From: Variovorax atrisoli 110B
GTDB lineage: Bacteria; Pseudomonadota; Gammaproteobacteria; Burkholderiales; Burkholderiaceae_C
Length of the DNA stretch: 64,000 bases
NCBI RefSeq assembly: GCF_000382045.1
Contig: NZ_KB907451.1
Coordinates: forward strand, 248,001-312,000
Direction: 5' to 3'
In this document: positions 11,401 to 18,072 of the stretch, one piece after another
How positions within the stretch are numbered: position 1 is the stretch's first letter
How the letters are laid out: every line of letters begins with the position of its first letter
Position numbers and translations under genes: made by a program
The notes under the pieces: generated by a model
The model's database searches: none
What the model was told of the DNA's origin: nothing
The model's input: only the letters and a program-made list of their open reading frames with translations

Positions 11401-11490
11401 GTGGTGCCGGCCGCCTACGGCGAGGCGATGTACGACCGTCGTGTGTTCTCGCGCTCGGCGGGAGCACGCTTCCAGGTGGTGGCGAATTGA
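5464..11490 (+). CDS. Bacterial alpha-2-macroglobulin (thioester-containing, membrane anchored)
   Basis: A 2008-residue giant periplasmic protease trap. The start at ATG 5464 follows a GGGGAG ribosome site. An earlier in-frame start would add an unlikely tail. A membrane segment near residues 40-75 (LGAFLLLGLQWLQQ, LVLLVLIALAGWIA) should anchor it in the inner membrane. The thioester motif CTEQ is intact at about residue 1523 (HGCTEQITSQ), so it is a covalent-trapping form. Family MG domains precede it and a terpenoid-cyclase-like thioester domain and receptor-like end follow. A low-complexity Q/E/S/G-rich stretch at about residues 583-618 is unusual. It lies directly upstream of pbpC, matching the known pairing in which PBP1C repairs peptidoglycan while the macroglobulin blocks proteases. 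Confidence 0.93.
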   Translation: MLQVANRKLASISDVLFTGLGRALGFLRPLARGLIGSWRPPGWLRILGAFLLLGLQWLQQRLAWLVLLVLIALAGWIAHPHVMKWWHGLTPDRVEPVVATAKADAPQRTQIELDKGPNPFVVNFSASVAPIARIGQEATGVTIEPAVAGRWTWTSQKRLEFLPAQDWPVGQPYKVQIADSALAPHIELAQRKYEFTSPEFTAQIIGAEFYQDPVQANVRRALFQVRFSHPVNTAEFEKRLVLTYDQPCSSSFFSVGKCASEKFTVSYDKLRLIATLQSEPLPIPEKNRPAILSLTAGAVAQKGGPALRNDQSRAVDIPGLYSLSISGIEPTIVTGENGEPEHVMQVSASMPVHEREMARVVQAWLLPVTEEAKGDPAEKFDWSADPSKVTDAVLRRAKKLNLQPIASEREVTEMVSFRMPQAEGGRYLLVRVAKGLKTPGGYQLGAARQDVRLLKTFAPELSIMSQGSLLALSGERKLPILVRDLPGIRLEIGRLLPQQLQHLVTQTSGDFAHPQFYGGLQSDNLVDRFQKEIPLSIPAGKAHYETVDFADYLRSDATDRRGVFLLKVQGYDPKAKKKPDGEGQPEEAQQQQQEEQSSEEDGSSDGEGGSPEQQVDQRLVLVTDLGIVAKKSLDGTRDVFVQSIASGQPVAGAMVEVWGRNGMIVASQSTDATGAAKLPNLAGYQREKAPVVLVVRKDGDLSFLPFNRSDRTLDISRFDVGGLRAAGVPNQMTAYVFSDRGIYRPGDTMHIAMMVKAGNWGTSLRDLPLEAEIIDARGLSVRREKLRLGPGGAAEIAHTTQDTSPTGNYAVNLYLPRQSSPGTPEVESLLIGSTTVKVQEFLPDRTKVTAKLSNEVAEGWVSPKDLKAQIDVQNLFGTPAPDRKVEGTLTLSPGFPVFRAFTDYAFFDPQRATEKQVDDLGSVQTSAEGKAEFDLRLSRFDAATYQVHVLAKAFEPEGGRSVSAEAQTLVSDLPYLVGVKVDGDTSYVSKGATRNATVIAIDPRAKKTAVADLKIERVERKVLSVLIKQDNGLYRYESRLKEIVLDEKPFAIAAAGNNVALDTSAPGNFAYVMRNAQGMELNRVEYSVAGNANVSRSLDRNAELQLTLDRKDYEPGQEISVSIRAPYVGAGLITIERDKVYAHAWFKTDKTASVQKITVPKDFEGTGYINVHFVRDPASDEVYMSPLSYGVVPFATALARRTANLQLTSSELVKPGQTMKMKLTSDKPTRAVVFAVDEGILQVARYKTPDPLKHFFQKRALEVGTLQTLDLILPEFKKLMQGAAPGGDGEGELGKHLNPFKRKRDKPVAYWSGLVDVNGSREFSYTVPESFNGSLRVMAVAVNDETTGAKSTRTVVRGDMVILPNAPLAMAPGDTVEVGVGLANNIVGSGREAPIALTLTASGGLEVVGDATQTLKVNERGEASTKFNVRAKPGEQAVLGSSALVFTSTHKNYSARLSTEVSVRPASPFVTLVQAGSFQRAGEISSQADLYPNFRQSDVAVSAAPWAFATGLMQYLEAYPHGCTEQITSQTFPAVLLSGRPELVKEMSRGRTAEQGPLPEARKTFERYLVQLRARQTADGGFSLWPGAGTDAFATLYAVQLLVEAKDHKLPVPQDLLQKADTYLQGWLGSGDNTLDGWRQRAQAAYLLTRQGIVAPAALANLREARRNQMSRQGVGWGDDLGAVYLAASYQLVKQEQVANELLDPVWSDLLARTEKKQRRNAWGAYYDPLVHDSMTLHLVGRHFPSRLKALKPAVWEGMAEMVREGWYNSLSSASMLLAVDSYFEAVGQNVEGKLSASAVNAQGQAAALALGSVNPITRAAVPAGTARLKLSNDSDFNLYYSWAEQGFERNVPATPVNKGMEIFHEVLDAKGNPITKAKLGEEVTVRVRVRSLERAQINDVALVDVLPGGLEPVLQAVGDDEDAANADAPIWKKRLGGGGSWKVQYADIREDRVVFYGGVGKDLLEVTYKARATNVGDYVVPAAYGEAMYDRRVFSRSAGARFQVVAN

Positions 11491-11513
11491 TTACGACGCG
11501 CGCTTGCCTTGTT

Positions 11514-11625
11514 CCCTCTCCCGCGTGCGGGAGAGGGCCAGGGTGAGGGCGCGGCGCCTTCCATGAGCACCGAGCTCGATCCGTCGCCCACGCCCTCACC
11601 CCAATCCTCTCCCGGGGGGAGAGGG
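11514..11625. repeat. Inverted pair of REP-like palindromic elements spanning the pbpC start
   Basis: Two related units face each other. Unit 1 (11514-11556) reads CCCTCTCCC...GGGAGAGGG followed by GGGTGAGGG. Unit 2 (11585-11625) is nearly its reverse complement (CCCTCACCCC then CCTCTCCC/GGGAGAGG). Each contains its own hairpin. Such CCCTCTCCC/GGGTGAGGG units are common extragenic palindromes in beta- and gammaproteobacteria. Unit 2 lies inside the pbpC reading frame and encodes part of its N-terminal tail. Confidence 0.75.
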
Positions 11626-13938
11626 AGGAAGAGAGCAGTCATCGCTTTCGCAGCCGTAGTCTTCCTGCTCGCGCTGCTGCGCCTGTGGCCCCACGCCCCG
11701 CTGAGCGAAACCGTCGGCAGTTCGCGCGCCGTCTACGCGCAAGGCGGCGAGCTGATGCGGCTCACGCTCGCCGCCGACGAGCAGTACCGGCTCTGGGTGC
11801 CGCTGGAGCGCATCTCGCCCACGCTGGTCGATGCGGTGCTGCTGTACGAGGACCGCCGCTTCTACGCGCACCCCGGCGTCAACCCCGCCGCGCTGGTGCG
11901 CAGCGCATGGCGCATCGCCAGCGGCGAGCGCAGGCAGGGCGGCTCCACCCTCACGATGCAGCTTGCACGCCGCGTCTACGGCATCGACAGCCGCACGCCC
12001 ACCGGCAAGGTCGTGCAGATCTTCGCGGCGCTGTGGCTGGAGGCCCGCTTCAGCAAGCACGACATCCTGGAGGCGTATCTCAACACCGCACCCTACGGCG
12101 GCAACATCGAGGGCGTGCAGGCCGCCAGCCTCATCTACTTCCGCAAGGACGCCGCCAGGCTGAGCCTGCCCGAGGCGCTGACGTTGGCGGTGATTCCGCA
12201 GAACCCCGTCAAGCGCATCGCCGAGCGCGGGCGCAATGCGGAGCTGCAGGCCGCGCGCGAGCGGCTCTCGGCGCTGTGGGCCGAGCGCGATCCGACGGCG
12301 AAGCAGCATGCTCCCGACGCGCAGCTCGCGCTGTCGGCCCAGTCGCGCGGCAGCCTGCCCTTTCTCGCGCCCCACGCCACCGACATGCTGCTCGCGCAGG
12401 AGCGCGGCGTGCAGGAGGTGCGCACCACCATCGACCTGCGCATGCAGGCGACGCTCGAGCGCGTCATGGCGCAGTACCTGCGCGCGCATGCCGACGTGGG
12501 AATGAACAACGCGAGCGCGCTGCTGCTCGACGCGTCGACGATGCAGGTGCGCGCGATGATCGGCTCGGCCGACTTCCGCAACGACGCCATCTCGGGCCAG
12601 GTCAACGGCGTGCTGGCCAAGCGCTCGCCGGGCTCCACGCTCAAGCCCTTCATCTACGCGCTGGCGCTCGACCAGGGCCTGCTGCATCCGAAGACGATGC
12701 TGAAGGACGCGCCCACCTCCTTCGGCCCCTACACGCCCGAGAACTTCGACCACCGCTTCGCAGGGCCGCTGCCGGCGCAGGAGGCGCTGATCCGCAGCCG
12801 CAACGTGCCCGCGGTGGCCGTGGCCGCGAAGCTCTCGAAGCCCGGCCTCTACGACTTCATGCGCCTTGCGGGCGTGCAGAAGCTGCAGAGCGAACAGCAC
12901 TACGGCCTCGCGCTGGTGCTGGGCGGCGGCGAGGTCACGCCCGAGGAGCTGGCCGGCATGTACGCGACGCTGGCCAACGGCGGCGTCTCGCAGCCCATCC
13001 GCTACACGCAGCCCGCGCCCGGCGAGAAGCCCGTGCAGCCGCTGCGCCTGCTGAGCGAGGAGGCCTCGTTCATCACGCTCGACATGCTGCGGCAAACGCC
13101 GCGCCCCGACACCACGCTGCCCGCGCGCCCCGCCATCGCATGGAAGACCGGCACCTCCTGGGGCTTTCGCGATGCGTGGACCGCGGGCGTGTTCGGCCGC
13201 CACGTGCTGGTGGTGTGGGTCGGCAATTTCGATGGCAGCAGCAACCCCGCGCTGGTGGGCGTGGATGCCGCCGCGCCCCTCTTCCTGCGCATGGTCGACG
13301 CACTGCGCGCCGAGCGGCTGGACCCGGGCGAAATGGCTTCGCGCCGACCGCCCGACCTGCGCCGGGTCGAAGTCTGCTCGGCGACCGGCGGCCTGCCCGA
13401 TGCGCTGTGCCCGGTGCGCACCATGACATGGTTCATCGCCGGCAAGTCGCCGATCCAGGTCAGCAACCTGCACCGCGCCGTGTGGGTCGACGAGACCACG
13501 GGCAAGGTCGTCTGCGGCCCGCAGCCGAATGCGCGGCAGCAGGTGGTGGAGCAATGGGGCAGCGACATGCGCCGGCTGTTCCGCCAGGCGGGGCTGCCGC
13601 GCGCGAGCGCACCTTCCGACGGCTGCGAGAAGTCGCAGGGCAGCGAGGGCGACGCCTCGTCCGACAGCGCGCCGCTCATCACCTCGCCGCTGCGCGGCGT
13701 GCGCCACACGCTGCGTGCGAAGAAGCCCGAGCCCCTGGTGCTGCGCGCCGAAGCCGCGGCCGGCACGCAGGCGATCTACTGGTTCGCGGACGACGCGCTC
13801 ATCGGCCGCGCCGCGCCGGGCGAAGGCATCACATGGATGCCCGATCTCGCGTCATCCGGGCGGCGCTACCTGCTGCGCGCGGTCGATGACCAGGGCCGCG
13901 CCGAGTCGCGCGAGGTGACGGTCGACATCGCGCCCTGA
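11563..13938 (+). CDS. pbpC: Penicillin-binding protein 1C (bifunctional glycosyltransferase/transpeptidase)
   Basis: A 791-residue class A PBP that polymerises and cross-links peptidoglycan. A short cytoplasmic tail and a TM segment (AVIAFAAVVFLLALLRLW) come first. The GT51 domain follows, with EDRRFYAHPGVNP and GGSTLTMQLAR carrying the catalytic glutamates. The transpeptidase domain shows SPGSTLKP (Ser nucleophile), SRN and KTGTSWGFRDAW. The C-terminus matches the BiPBP_C domain typical of PBP1C. The start at ATG 11563 lies between two palindromic repeats, and residues just after it (PSPTPSPQSSPGGRGRKR) are encoded by repeat DNA. It follows the macroglobulin gene by 72 bp and is probably co-transcribed. 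Confidence 0.92.
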   Translation: MSTELDPSPTPSPQSSPGGRGRKRAVIAFAAVVFLLALLRLWPHAPLSETVGSSRAVYAQGGELMRLTLAADEQYRLWVPLERISPTLVDAVLLYEDRRFYAHPGVNPAALVRSAWRIASGERRQGGSTLTMQLARRVYGIDSRTPTGKVVQIFAALWLEARFSKHDILEAYLNTAPYGGNIEGVQAASLIYFRKDAARLSLPEALTLAVIPQNPVKRIAERGRNAELQAARERLSALWAERDPTAKQHAPDAQLALSAQSRGSLPFLAPHATDMLLAQERGVQEVRTTIDLRMQATLERVMAQYLRAHADVGMNNASALLLDASTMQVRAMIGSADFRNDAISGQVNGVLAKRSPGSTLKPFIYALALDQGLLHPKTMLKDAPTSFGPYTPENFDHRFAGPLPAQEALIRSRNVPAVAVAAKLSKPGLYDFMRLAGVQKLQSEQHYGLALVLGGGEVTPEELAGMYATLANGGVSQPIRYTQPAPGEKPVQPLRLLSEEASFITLDMLRQTPRPDTTLPARPAIAWKTGTSWGFRDAWTAGVFGRHVLVVWVGNFDGSSNPALVGVDAAAPLFLRMVDALRAERLDPGEMASRRPPDLRRVEVCSATGGLPDALCPVRTMTWFIAGKSPIQVSNLHRAVWVDETTGKVVCGPQPNARQQVVEQWGSDMRRLFRQAGLPRASAPSDGCEKSQGSEGDASSDSAPLITSPLRGVRHTLRAKKPEPLVLRAEAAAGTQAIYWFADDALIGRAAPGEGITWMPDLASSGRRYLLRAVDDQGRAESREVTVDIAP

Positions 13939-14017
13939 AGTCCCATGGGGCATGTCATGGCCGCGTCATGCCTGGCCGGCATGGTCACGCGTTTTCGACT
14001 TGGAACCTTTCCCGCTC

Positions 14018-15370
14018 ATGACGCGTTTCGCTCCCCTGTCCTTCGTCGCCCTTGCCGCCGCCCTCGCATGCACCGCAGCCCAGGCGCAGACCGCCTTTCC
14101 CGCCACGCTCGCCGGCCACGCCGTGCTGCCAGCGCAGAGCTTCGTCGCCGCGCCCAAGGATGCGCCGGCCGACCTGCAGGTCAGCGGCAAGTTCACCACC
14201 GGCAAGCGCGTGGAGGCGGTGGGCTCGGTCGAAGGCCTCTCGGGCGGCCGCGGCACCGGCGTGTCGCTGCCCTTCAAGGGCCAGCCGCTGCAGGGCCACT
14301 CGGGCATCAAGAAGATGGACGACGGCAGCTTCTGGATCCTCACCGACAACGGCGCCGGCACCAAGGCCAACTCGCCCGACTTCATGCTCTACCTGAACCA
14401 CTACAAGGTGGACTTCAAAAGCGGCAAGTTCAACCGCATCGAAACCGTCTTCCTGCACGACCCCGACAGGAAGGTGCCCTTCCGCATCGTCCATGAAGGC
14501 ACGAAGCAGCGCTACCTGACCGGCTCCGACTTCGACCCCGAGAGCTTCCAGTTCGCCGGCGGCGCGCTGTGGATCGGCGAGGAGTTCGGCCCCTTCCTCA
14601 TCAAGGCCGACCTGAAGGGCAAGGTGCTCGCCGTGTACGACACGCTGGTCGACGGCAAGACCGTGCGCTCGCCCGACCATCCGGCCGTGACCACGCCCGG
14701 CGCCCCGGGCGGCGCGGTCGACTTCCAGATCAAACGCTCCAAGGGCTTCGAGGGCATGGCCTCGTCGAAGGACGGCAGCAAGCTGTACGCGCTGCTCGAA
14801 GGCCCGGTGTGGAACGCCGAGGCGAAGGACTACGAGAAGGTCGAAGGCAAGGAAGCGCTTCGCGTGCTGGAGTTCGACGTCGCCACCGAGAAGTGGACCG
14901 GCCGCCACTGGAAGTACGTGCTCGAGGCGAATGGCAACGCCATCGGCGACTTCAACATGATCGATGCGACCACGGGCCTCATCATCGAGCGCGACAACGG
15001 CGAAGGCACCAGCGACAAGGCCTGCCCCGAAGGCCAGAAGCGCACCGACTGCTTCCACGACATCGCGAAGTTCAAGCGCGTCTACAAGGTCGAGCTCAAC
15101 GACGCGAACGTGGGCGGCCCGGTGCGCAAGATCGGCTACATCGACCTGCTGGACATCGCCGACCCGAACAAGCTCGCGCGCAAGTCCCTGAACGACGGCG
15201 TGCTGAAGTTCCCCTTCTTCACCATCGAGAACGTCGATGTGGTCGACGCGACGCACATCGTGGTCGGCAACGACAACAACCTGCCCTTCTCGAGCAGCCG
15301 CGAGCCGAACAAGGCGGACGACAACGAGCTGGTGCTGCTGGAGGCGGGGGCGCTGCTGCAGGCGAAGTGA
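14018..15370 (+). CDS. Secreted esterase-like activity of phytase family protein
   Basis: A 450-residue protein. The start at 14018 gives a clean signal peptide (FAPLSFVALAAALACTAAQAQ, cut after AQA), so it is exported. The body has the phytase-like beta-propeller pattern: SGIKKMDDGSFWILTDNG, FDPESFQFAGGALWIGEEFGP, KGFEGMASSKDGSKLYALLEG and IERDNGEGT. Such proteins are annotated as esterase-like activity of phytase. The true substrate, a phosphoester or other ester, is not defined. A GC-rich hairpin follows at about 15386-15404 without a clear U-run. Confidence 0.85.
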   Translation: MTRFAPLSFVALAAALACTAAQAQTAFPATLAGHAVLPAQSFVAAPKDAPADLQVSGKFTTGKRVEAVGSVEGLSGGRGTGVSLPFKGQPLQGHSGIKKMDDGSFWILTDNGAGTKANSPDFMLYLNHYKVDFKSGKFNRIETVFLHDPDRKVPFRIVHEGTKQRYLTGSDFDPESFQFAGGALWIGEEFGPFLIKADLKGKVLAVYDTLVDGKTVRSPDHPAVTTPGAPGGAVDFQIKRSKGFEGMASSKDGSKLYALLEGPVWNAEAKDYEKVEGKEALRVLEFDVATEKWTGRHWKYVLEANGNAIGDFNMIDATTGLIIERDNGEGTSDKACPEGQKRTDCFHDIAKFKRVYKVELNDANVGGPVRKIGYIDLLDIADPNKLARKSLNDGVLKFPFFTIENVDVVDATHIVVGNDNNLPFSSSREPNKADDNELVLLEAGALLQAK

Positions 15371-15436
15371 GCTAGCGGGCGCGTCCGGGGGAATGCCCCG
15401 GATCGCAGGCGGGGTGGTTGAGAAGATTCCTTTTCA

Positions 15437-15455
15437 GATGAGTATCATTCTCATC
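15437..15455 (+). promoter_or_regulatory. Fur box upstream of the DUF3649-PepSY-DUF3325 operon
   Basis: The 19-bp site GATGAGTATCATTCTCATC has perfect outer arms (GATGAG/CTCATC) and resembles the Fur consensus, sharing about 12 of 19 positions. It lies about 70 bp before the first gene of an operon whose families are iron-repressed elsewhere. Direct reading supports the palindrome. Fur binding is inferred. Confidence 0.75.
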
Positions 15456-15522
15456 TTCTCGGATTTCCTCTCCCCTCCTCCATGAACCTCCGTACGACCT
15501 CGCACGCCGTCCGGCGCGCGTC

Positions 15523-15831
15523 GTGACTGCCGGCGTTCGCCATCGCTTAGGCGTTGCTTTGCGCGCCGTGGCCGCCATCGCCGGCGGCTACGGCGTCGCG
15601 GCGCTCTCTTCCGTCGTGCTCGCACTGTGCCTGCCCGCCGCCTTCGGCATGGCGCGCAGCGAGGCCACGATGACCGGCCTGCTCGCTTCCTTCGCCGTCT
15701 TCGCGCTCTCCGTGATGTGGGTCTTCGCCGCGCGCACGGCGTTTCGTGCGTGGTCCGGCCTTGCCGTGGCCGCGGCGGTGCTGGGTGCGCTCCTCCTGCT
15801 GCTCATGCGCACCACCGGAGCGGCCGCATGA
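15523..15831 (+). CDS. DUF3649 domain-containing small membrane protein
   Basis: A 102-residue protein starting at GTG 15523, with three hydrophobic helices (AAIAGGYGVAALSSVVLALCL, MTGLLASFAVFALSVMWVFAA, AAAVLGALLLLLM). The SEATMTGLLASF core is typical of DUF3649. This family sits next to PepSY-TM proteins and TonB receptors in iron-siderophore loci. A 14-codon frame (15482-15526, ATG start) ends in GTGA over this start and could be a leader or part of the true N-terminus. The stop overlaps the PepSY start (ATGA). Confidence 0.75.
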   Translation: MTAGVRHRLGVALRAVAAIAGGYGVAALSSVVLALCLPAAFGMARSEATMTGLLASFAVFALSVMWVFAARTAFRAWSGLAVAAAVLGALLLLLMRTTGAAA

Positions 15832-17507
15832 AGGAAGGCTTCCGCCAGTCGATGGCATGGCTTCACACCTGGTCGGGCCTGCTGGTCGGCTGGGTGCTGT
15901 TCATGGTGTTCGCGGCCGGGACGGCTTCGTACTTCAAGGACGAGATCACCTTATGGATGAAGCCCGAGCTGCATGCACCGGCCGCGCGCGCCCAGGTGCC
16001 GCAGGTCCAGGCGGCCGAGAGCGCGGTGGCCTATCTGCAGAAGCACGGCGCCGGCAGTCCGCGCTGGTTCATCAACCTGCCGGCCGAGCGCCAGCCGTCG
16101 ACCGACGTGCTGTATCTGGCCACGCCGGCCTCGGCTGCCGCACCCGGCGACAAGCCGCGCCGCCGCTTCGACCGCGTCTCGCTCGACCCCTCCACCGGCG
16201 AGGCGCTCACCGCCGCACGGGCCACGCGCGGCGGCGAGTTCTTCTATCGCCTGCATTTCGACCTGCACTACATGCCCGCGCTATGGGCGCGCTGGATCGT
16301 CGGCTTCTGCGCGATGTTCATGCTGGTGGCGATCTTCAGCGGCATCGTGACGCACAAGCGCATCTTCAAGGACTTCTTCACCTTCCGCCCGAAGAAGGGC
16401 CAGCGCTCGTGGCTCGACGCGCACAACGTGACGGCGGTGCTCGCCCTGCCCTATCACCTGATGATCACGTACACGGGCCTGGTCACGCTGATGTTCATGT
16501 ACATGCCCTGGGCCCCGCAGGTGGCCTACAAGGAGCGCGGCGGCGAGCAGGCCTTCTTCTCAGAGGTCTTTCCCGGCGGCGGCCGCGACCAGGTCAAGGC
16601 GTCCGGCAACAAGGCGCCGCTCGCACCGATCGCGCCGATGATGGCGCAGGCCTCCGCGCACTGGAACGGCGCCGCCGTGGGCCGCATCACCGTGCACCAG
16701 CCCAACGACGCCAACGCGGTCGTCTCGCTCACCCGCGCGGAAGGGCCGCAGCTGTCCTACGACAAGCCGTCGATGCTCTTCAACGGCACCACGGGCGCGC
16801 TGATCGGCGCTTTCGGCGACGTGCCCAAGCCCGCGGCCGAGACGCGCGGCGTGCTCTACGGCCTGCACATCGCACGCTTCGGCGATCCGCTGCTGCGCGC
16901 GCTGTTCTTCCTCTCGGGGATCGCGGGCTGCCTGATGGTGGCGACGGGGCTTCTGCTGTGGGCCGTGAAGGAGCGCCAGAAATTCGCGAAGACGCTCAAG
17001 CAGGGTGGGCGCATCGGCTTCGGACTGCGCCTCGTCGACGGTTTGAACCTCGGCGCCATCGCCGGACTGCCCGTCGCGATGGCCGCCTTCTTCTGGGCCA
17101 ATCGCCTGCTGCCGGTCGGCATGGCCGAGCGCGGCGACGCGGAGATCCGCTGGTTCTTCATCGTCTGGGGTGCGGCTGCGGTGCTCGGGCTGCTGCGGCC
17201 CACGCTGCGCATGTGGCAGGCGCAACTCGCGGCGGGCGCGCTGCTCTTCGCTCTGCTGCCGGTGCTCAACGCCTTCACCGGGCCGGCGCCGCTGACCGTC
17301 AGCCTGCGCACCGGTCCGAGCGCGGTGGCGGGTTTCGACCTGGTCGTGATCGCGCTGGGCCTGGGGCTCGCGGGCGCGGTGTGGATCGTCGAGCGCAAGC
17401 GGCGCAAGTCGATGGCTGCCCGGCAGCAGGCGCAGAAGCATCCGCCGGCCTCGCCGCAACAGCAGCAGTCGTCGTCGACGCTCGCCGCGTCGGGCCAGGG
17501 ATCGTGA
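15828..17507 (+). CDS. PepSY-associated TM helix protein (siderophore/iron reductase-like, PiuB family)
   Basis: A 559-residue inner-membrane protein. It begins FRQSMAWLHTWSGLLVGWVLFMVF, the hallmark first helix (HTWxGL) of PepSY_TM proteins. Further helices include WIVGFCAMFMLVAIFSGIV, LMITYTGLVTLMFMYMPW and ALFFLSGIAGCLMVATGLLLW, with several more at the C-terminus. LHFDLHYM and HIARFGD supply histidines of the type proposed to bind haem. The family is thought to help release or reduce iron from siderophores at the inner membrane. It overlaps genes on both sides by 4 bp and lies downstream of a Fur box. Confidence 0.87.
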   Translation: MKEGFRQSMAWLHTWSGLLVGWVLFMVFAAGTASYFKDEITLWMKPELHAPAARAQVPQVQAAESAVAYLQKHGAGSPRWFINLPAERQPSTDVLYLATPASAAAPGDKPRRRFDRVSLDPSTGEALTAARATRGGEFFYRLHFDLHYMPALWARWIVGFCAMFMLVAIFSGIVTHKRIFKDFFTFRPKKGQRSWLDAHNVTAVLALPYHLMITYTGLVTLMFMYMPWAPQVAYKERGGEQAFFSEVFPGGGRDQVKASGNKAPLAPIAPMMAQASAHWNGAAVGRITVHQPNDANAVVSLTRAEGPQLSYDKPSMLFNGTTGALIGAFGDVPKPAAETRGVLYGLHIARFGDPLLRALFFLSGIAGCLMVATGLLLWAVKERQKFAKTLKQGGRIGFGLRLVDGLNLGAIAGLPVAMAAFFWANRLLPVGMAERGDAEIRWFFIVWGAAAVLGLLRPTLRMWQAQLAAGALLFALLPVLNAFTGPAPLTVSLRTGPSAVAGFDLVVIALGLGLAGAVWIVERKRRKSMAARQQAQKHPPASPQQQQSSSTLAASGQGS

Positions 17508-17887
17508 CGGCGATGGATTCGTCCCTTCTTTCCCTCGTGTTCGCCGCCTCGCTCGCGGGCTTCTGCGCGCTGAGCCTCGCGATGGACCGCCACAGCGAGG
17601 ACGTCTACGGCCGAGGTAGCACGCCGGGGCGGTGGCGGCGCTGGCTGCAGCTCGGCGGTGCCGTGCTGCTGTGCCTGTCGCTGGGCGGCAGCCTGCGGGT
17701 GGCCGGCAGCGCGGTCGGCTGGGTGCTGTGGCTGGGCACACTCACGGCCGCGGCGCTGTCCACGGTGGCGCTGCTCAGCTACGCGCCGCGACGCTTCCAC
17801 TGGATCGCATTTGCGGCGACGGCCGTCGCGCTCTGCAGCCTGCTGGCGAGCTTGCTTTCGCCGTCGTCCGCATCGCTCGCGCCGTGA
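17504..17887 (+). CDS. DUF3325 domain-containing membrane protein
   Basis: A 127-residue protein from GTG 17504 (GTGA overlap), or 124 residues from ATG 17513. It has four hydrophobic helices with the DUF3325 pattern: an LxLAMDRH block after helix 1, WRRWLQLGGAVLLCLSL, and a final WIAFAATAVALCSLLASLL. It is the third member of the DUF3649-PepSY-DUF3325 trio. Function unknown but linked to iron uptake by context. Confidence 0.78.
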   Translation: MTAMDSSLLSLVFAASLAGFCALSLAMDRHSEDVYGRGSTPGRWRRWLQLGGAVLLCLSLGGSLRVAGSAVGWVLWLGTLTAAALSTVALLSYAPRRFHWIAFAATAVALCSLLASLLSPSSASLAP

Positions 17888-17914
17888 CGGAAGCGGTGCG
17901 CAGCGCCTGCGCGC

Positions 17915-18055
17915 TCATCGCGCCTTCCACCGCCCTACATAGGGCCGCGCCACATCGCAAGCCGGCGTGATCTTCTGGCCTTGCAGGCCCATCGCGTCGA
18001 GCGTTTCCTGCACCTGGCTCAGCGCGGCCACCACCGAGCGGCCGATGACCGCCAT
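17915..18055 (-). CDS. Short hypothetical ORF of 46 residues
   Basis: A small frame between the DUF3325 gene and the aldo/keto reductase, reading MAVIGRSVVAALSQVQETLD and then a tail containing GQKITPAC and RPYVGRW. The composition looks protein-like rather than like a random GC-rich frame, but no ribosome site is clear and no family was recognised. It could be the remaining C-terminus of a decayed gene or a real small protein. Low confidence. Confidence 0.3.
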   Translation of the reverse strand: MAVIGRSVVAALSQVQETLDAMGLQGQKITPACDVARPYVGRWKAR

Positions 18056-18072
18056 CCTCAGCCTCCGCGGTT

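Noticed and set aside
15386..15404. Hairpin TCCGGGG/CCCCGGA after the phytase-like gene as a terminator
   Set aside because: The stem is good but no T-run follows, so it is not called as a Rho-independent terminator.
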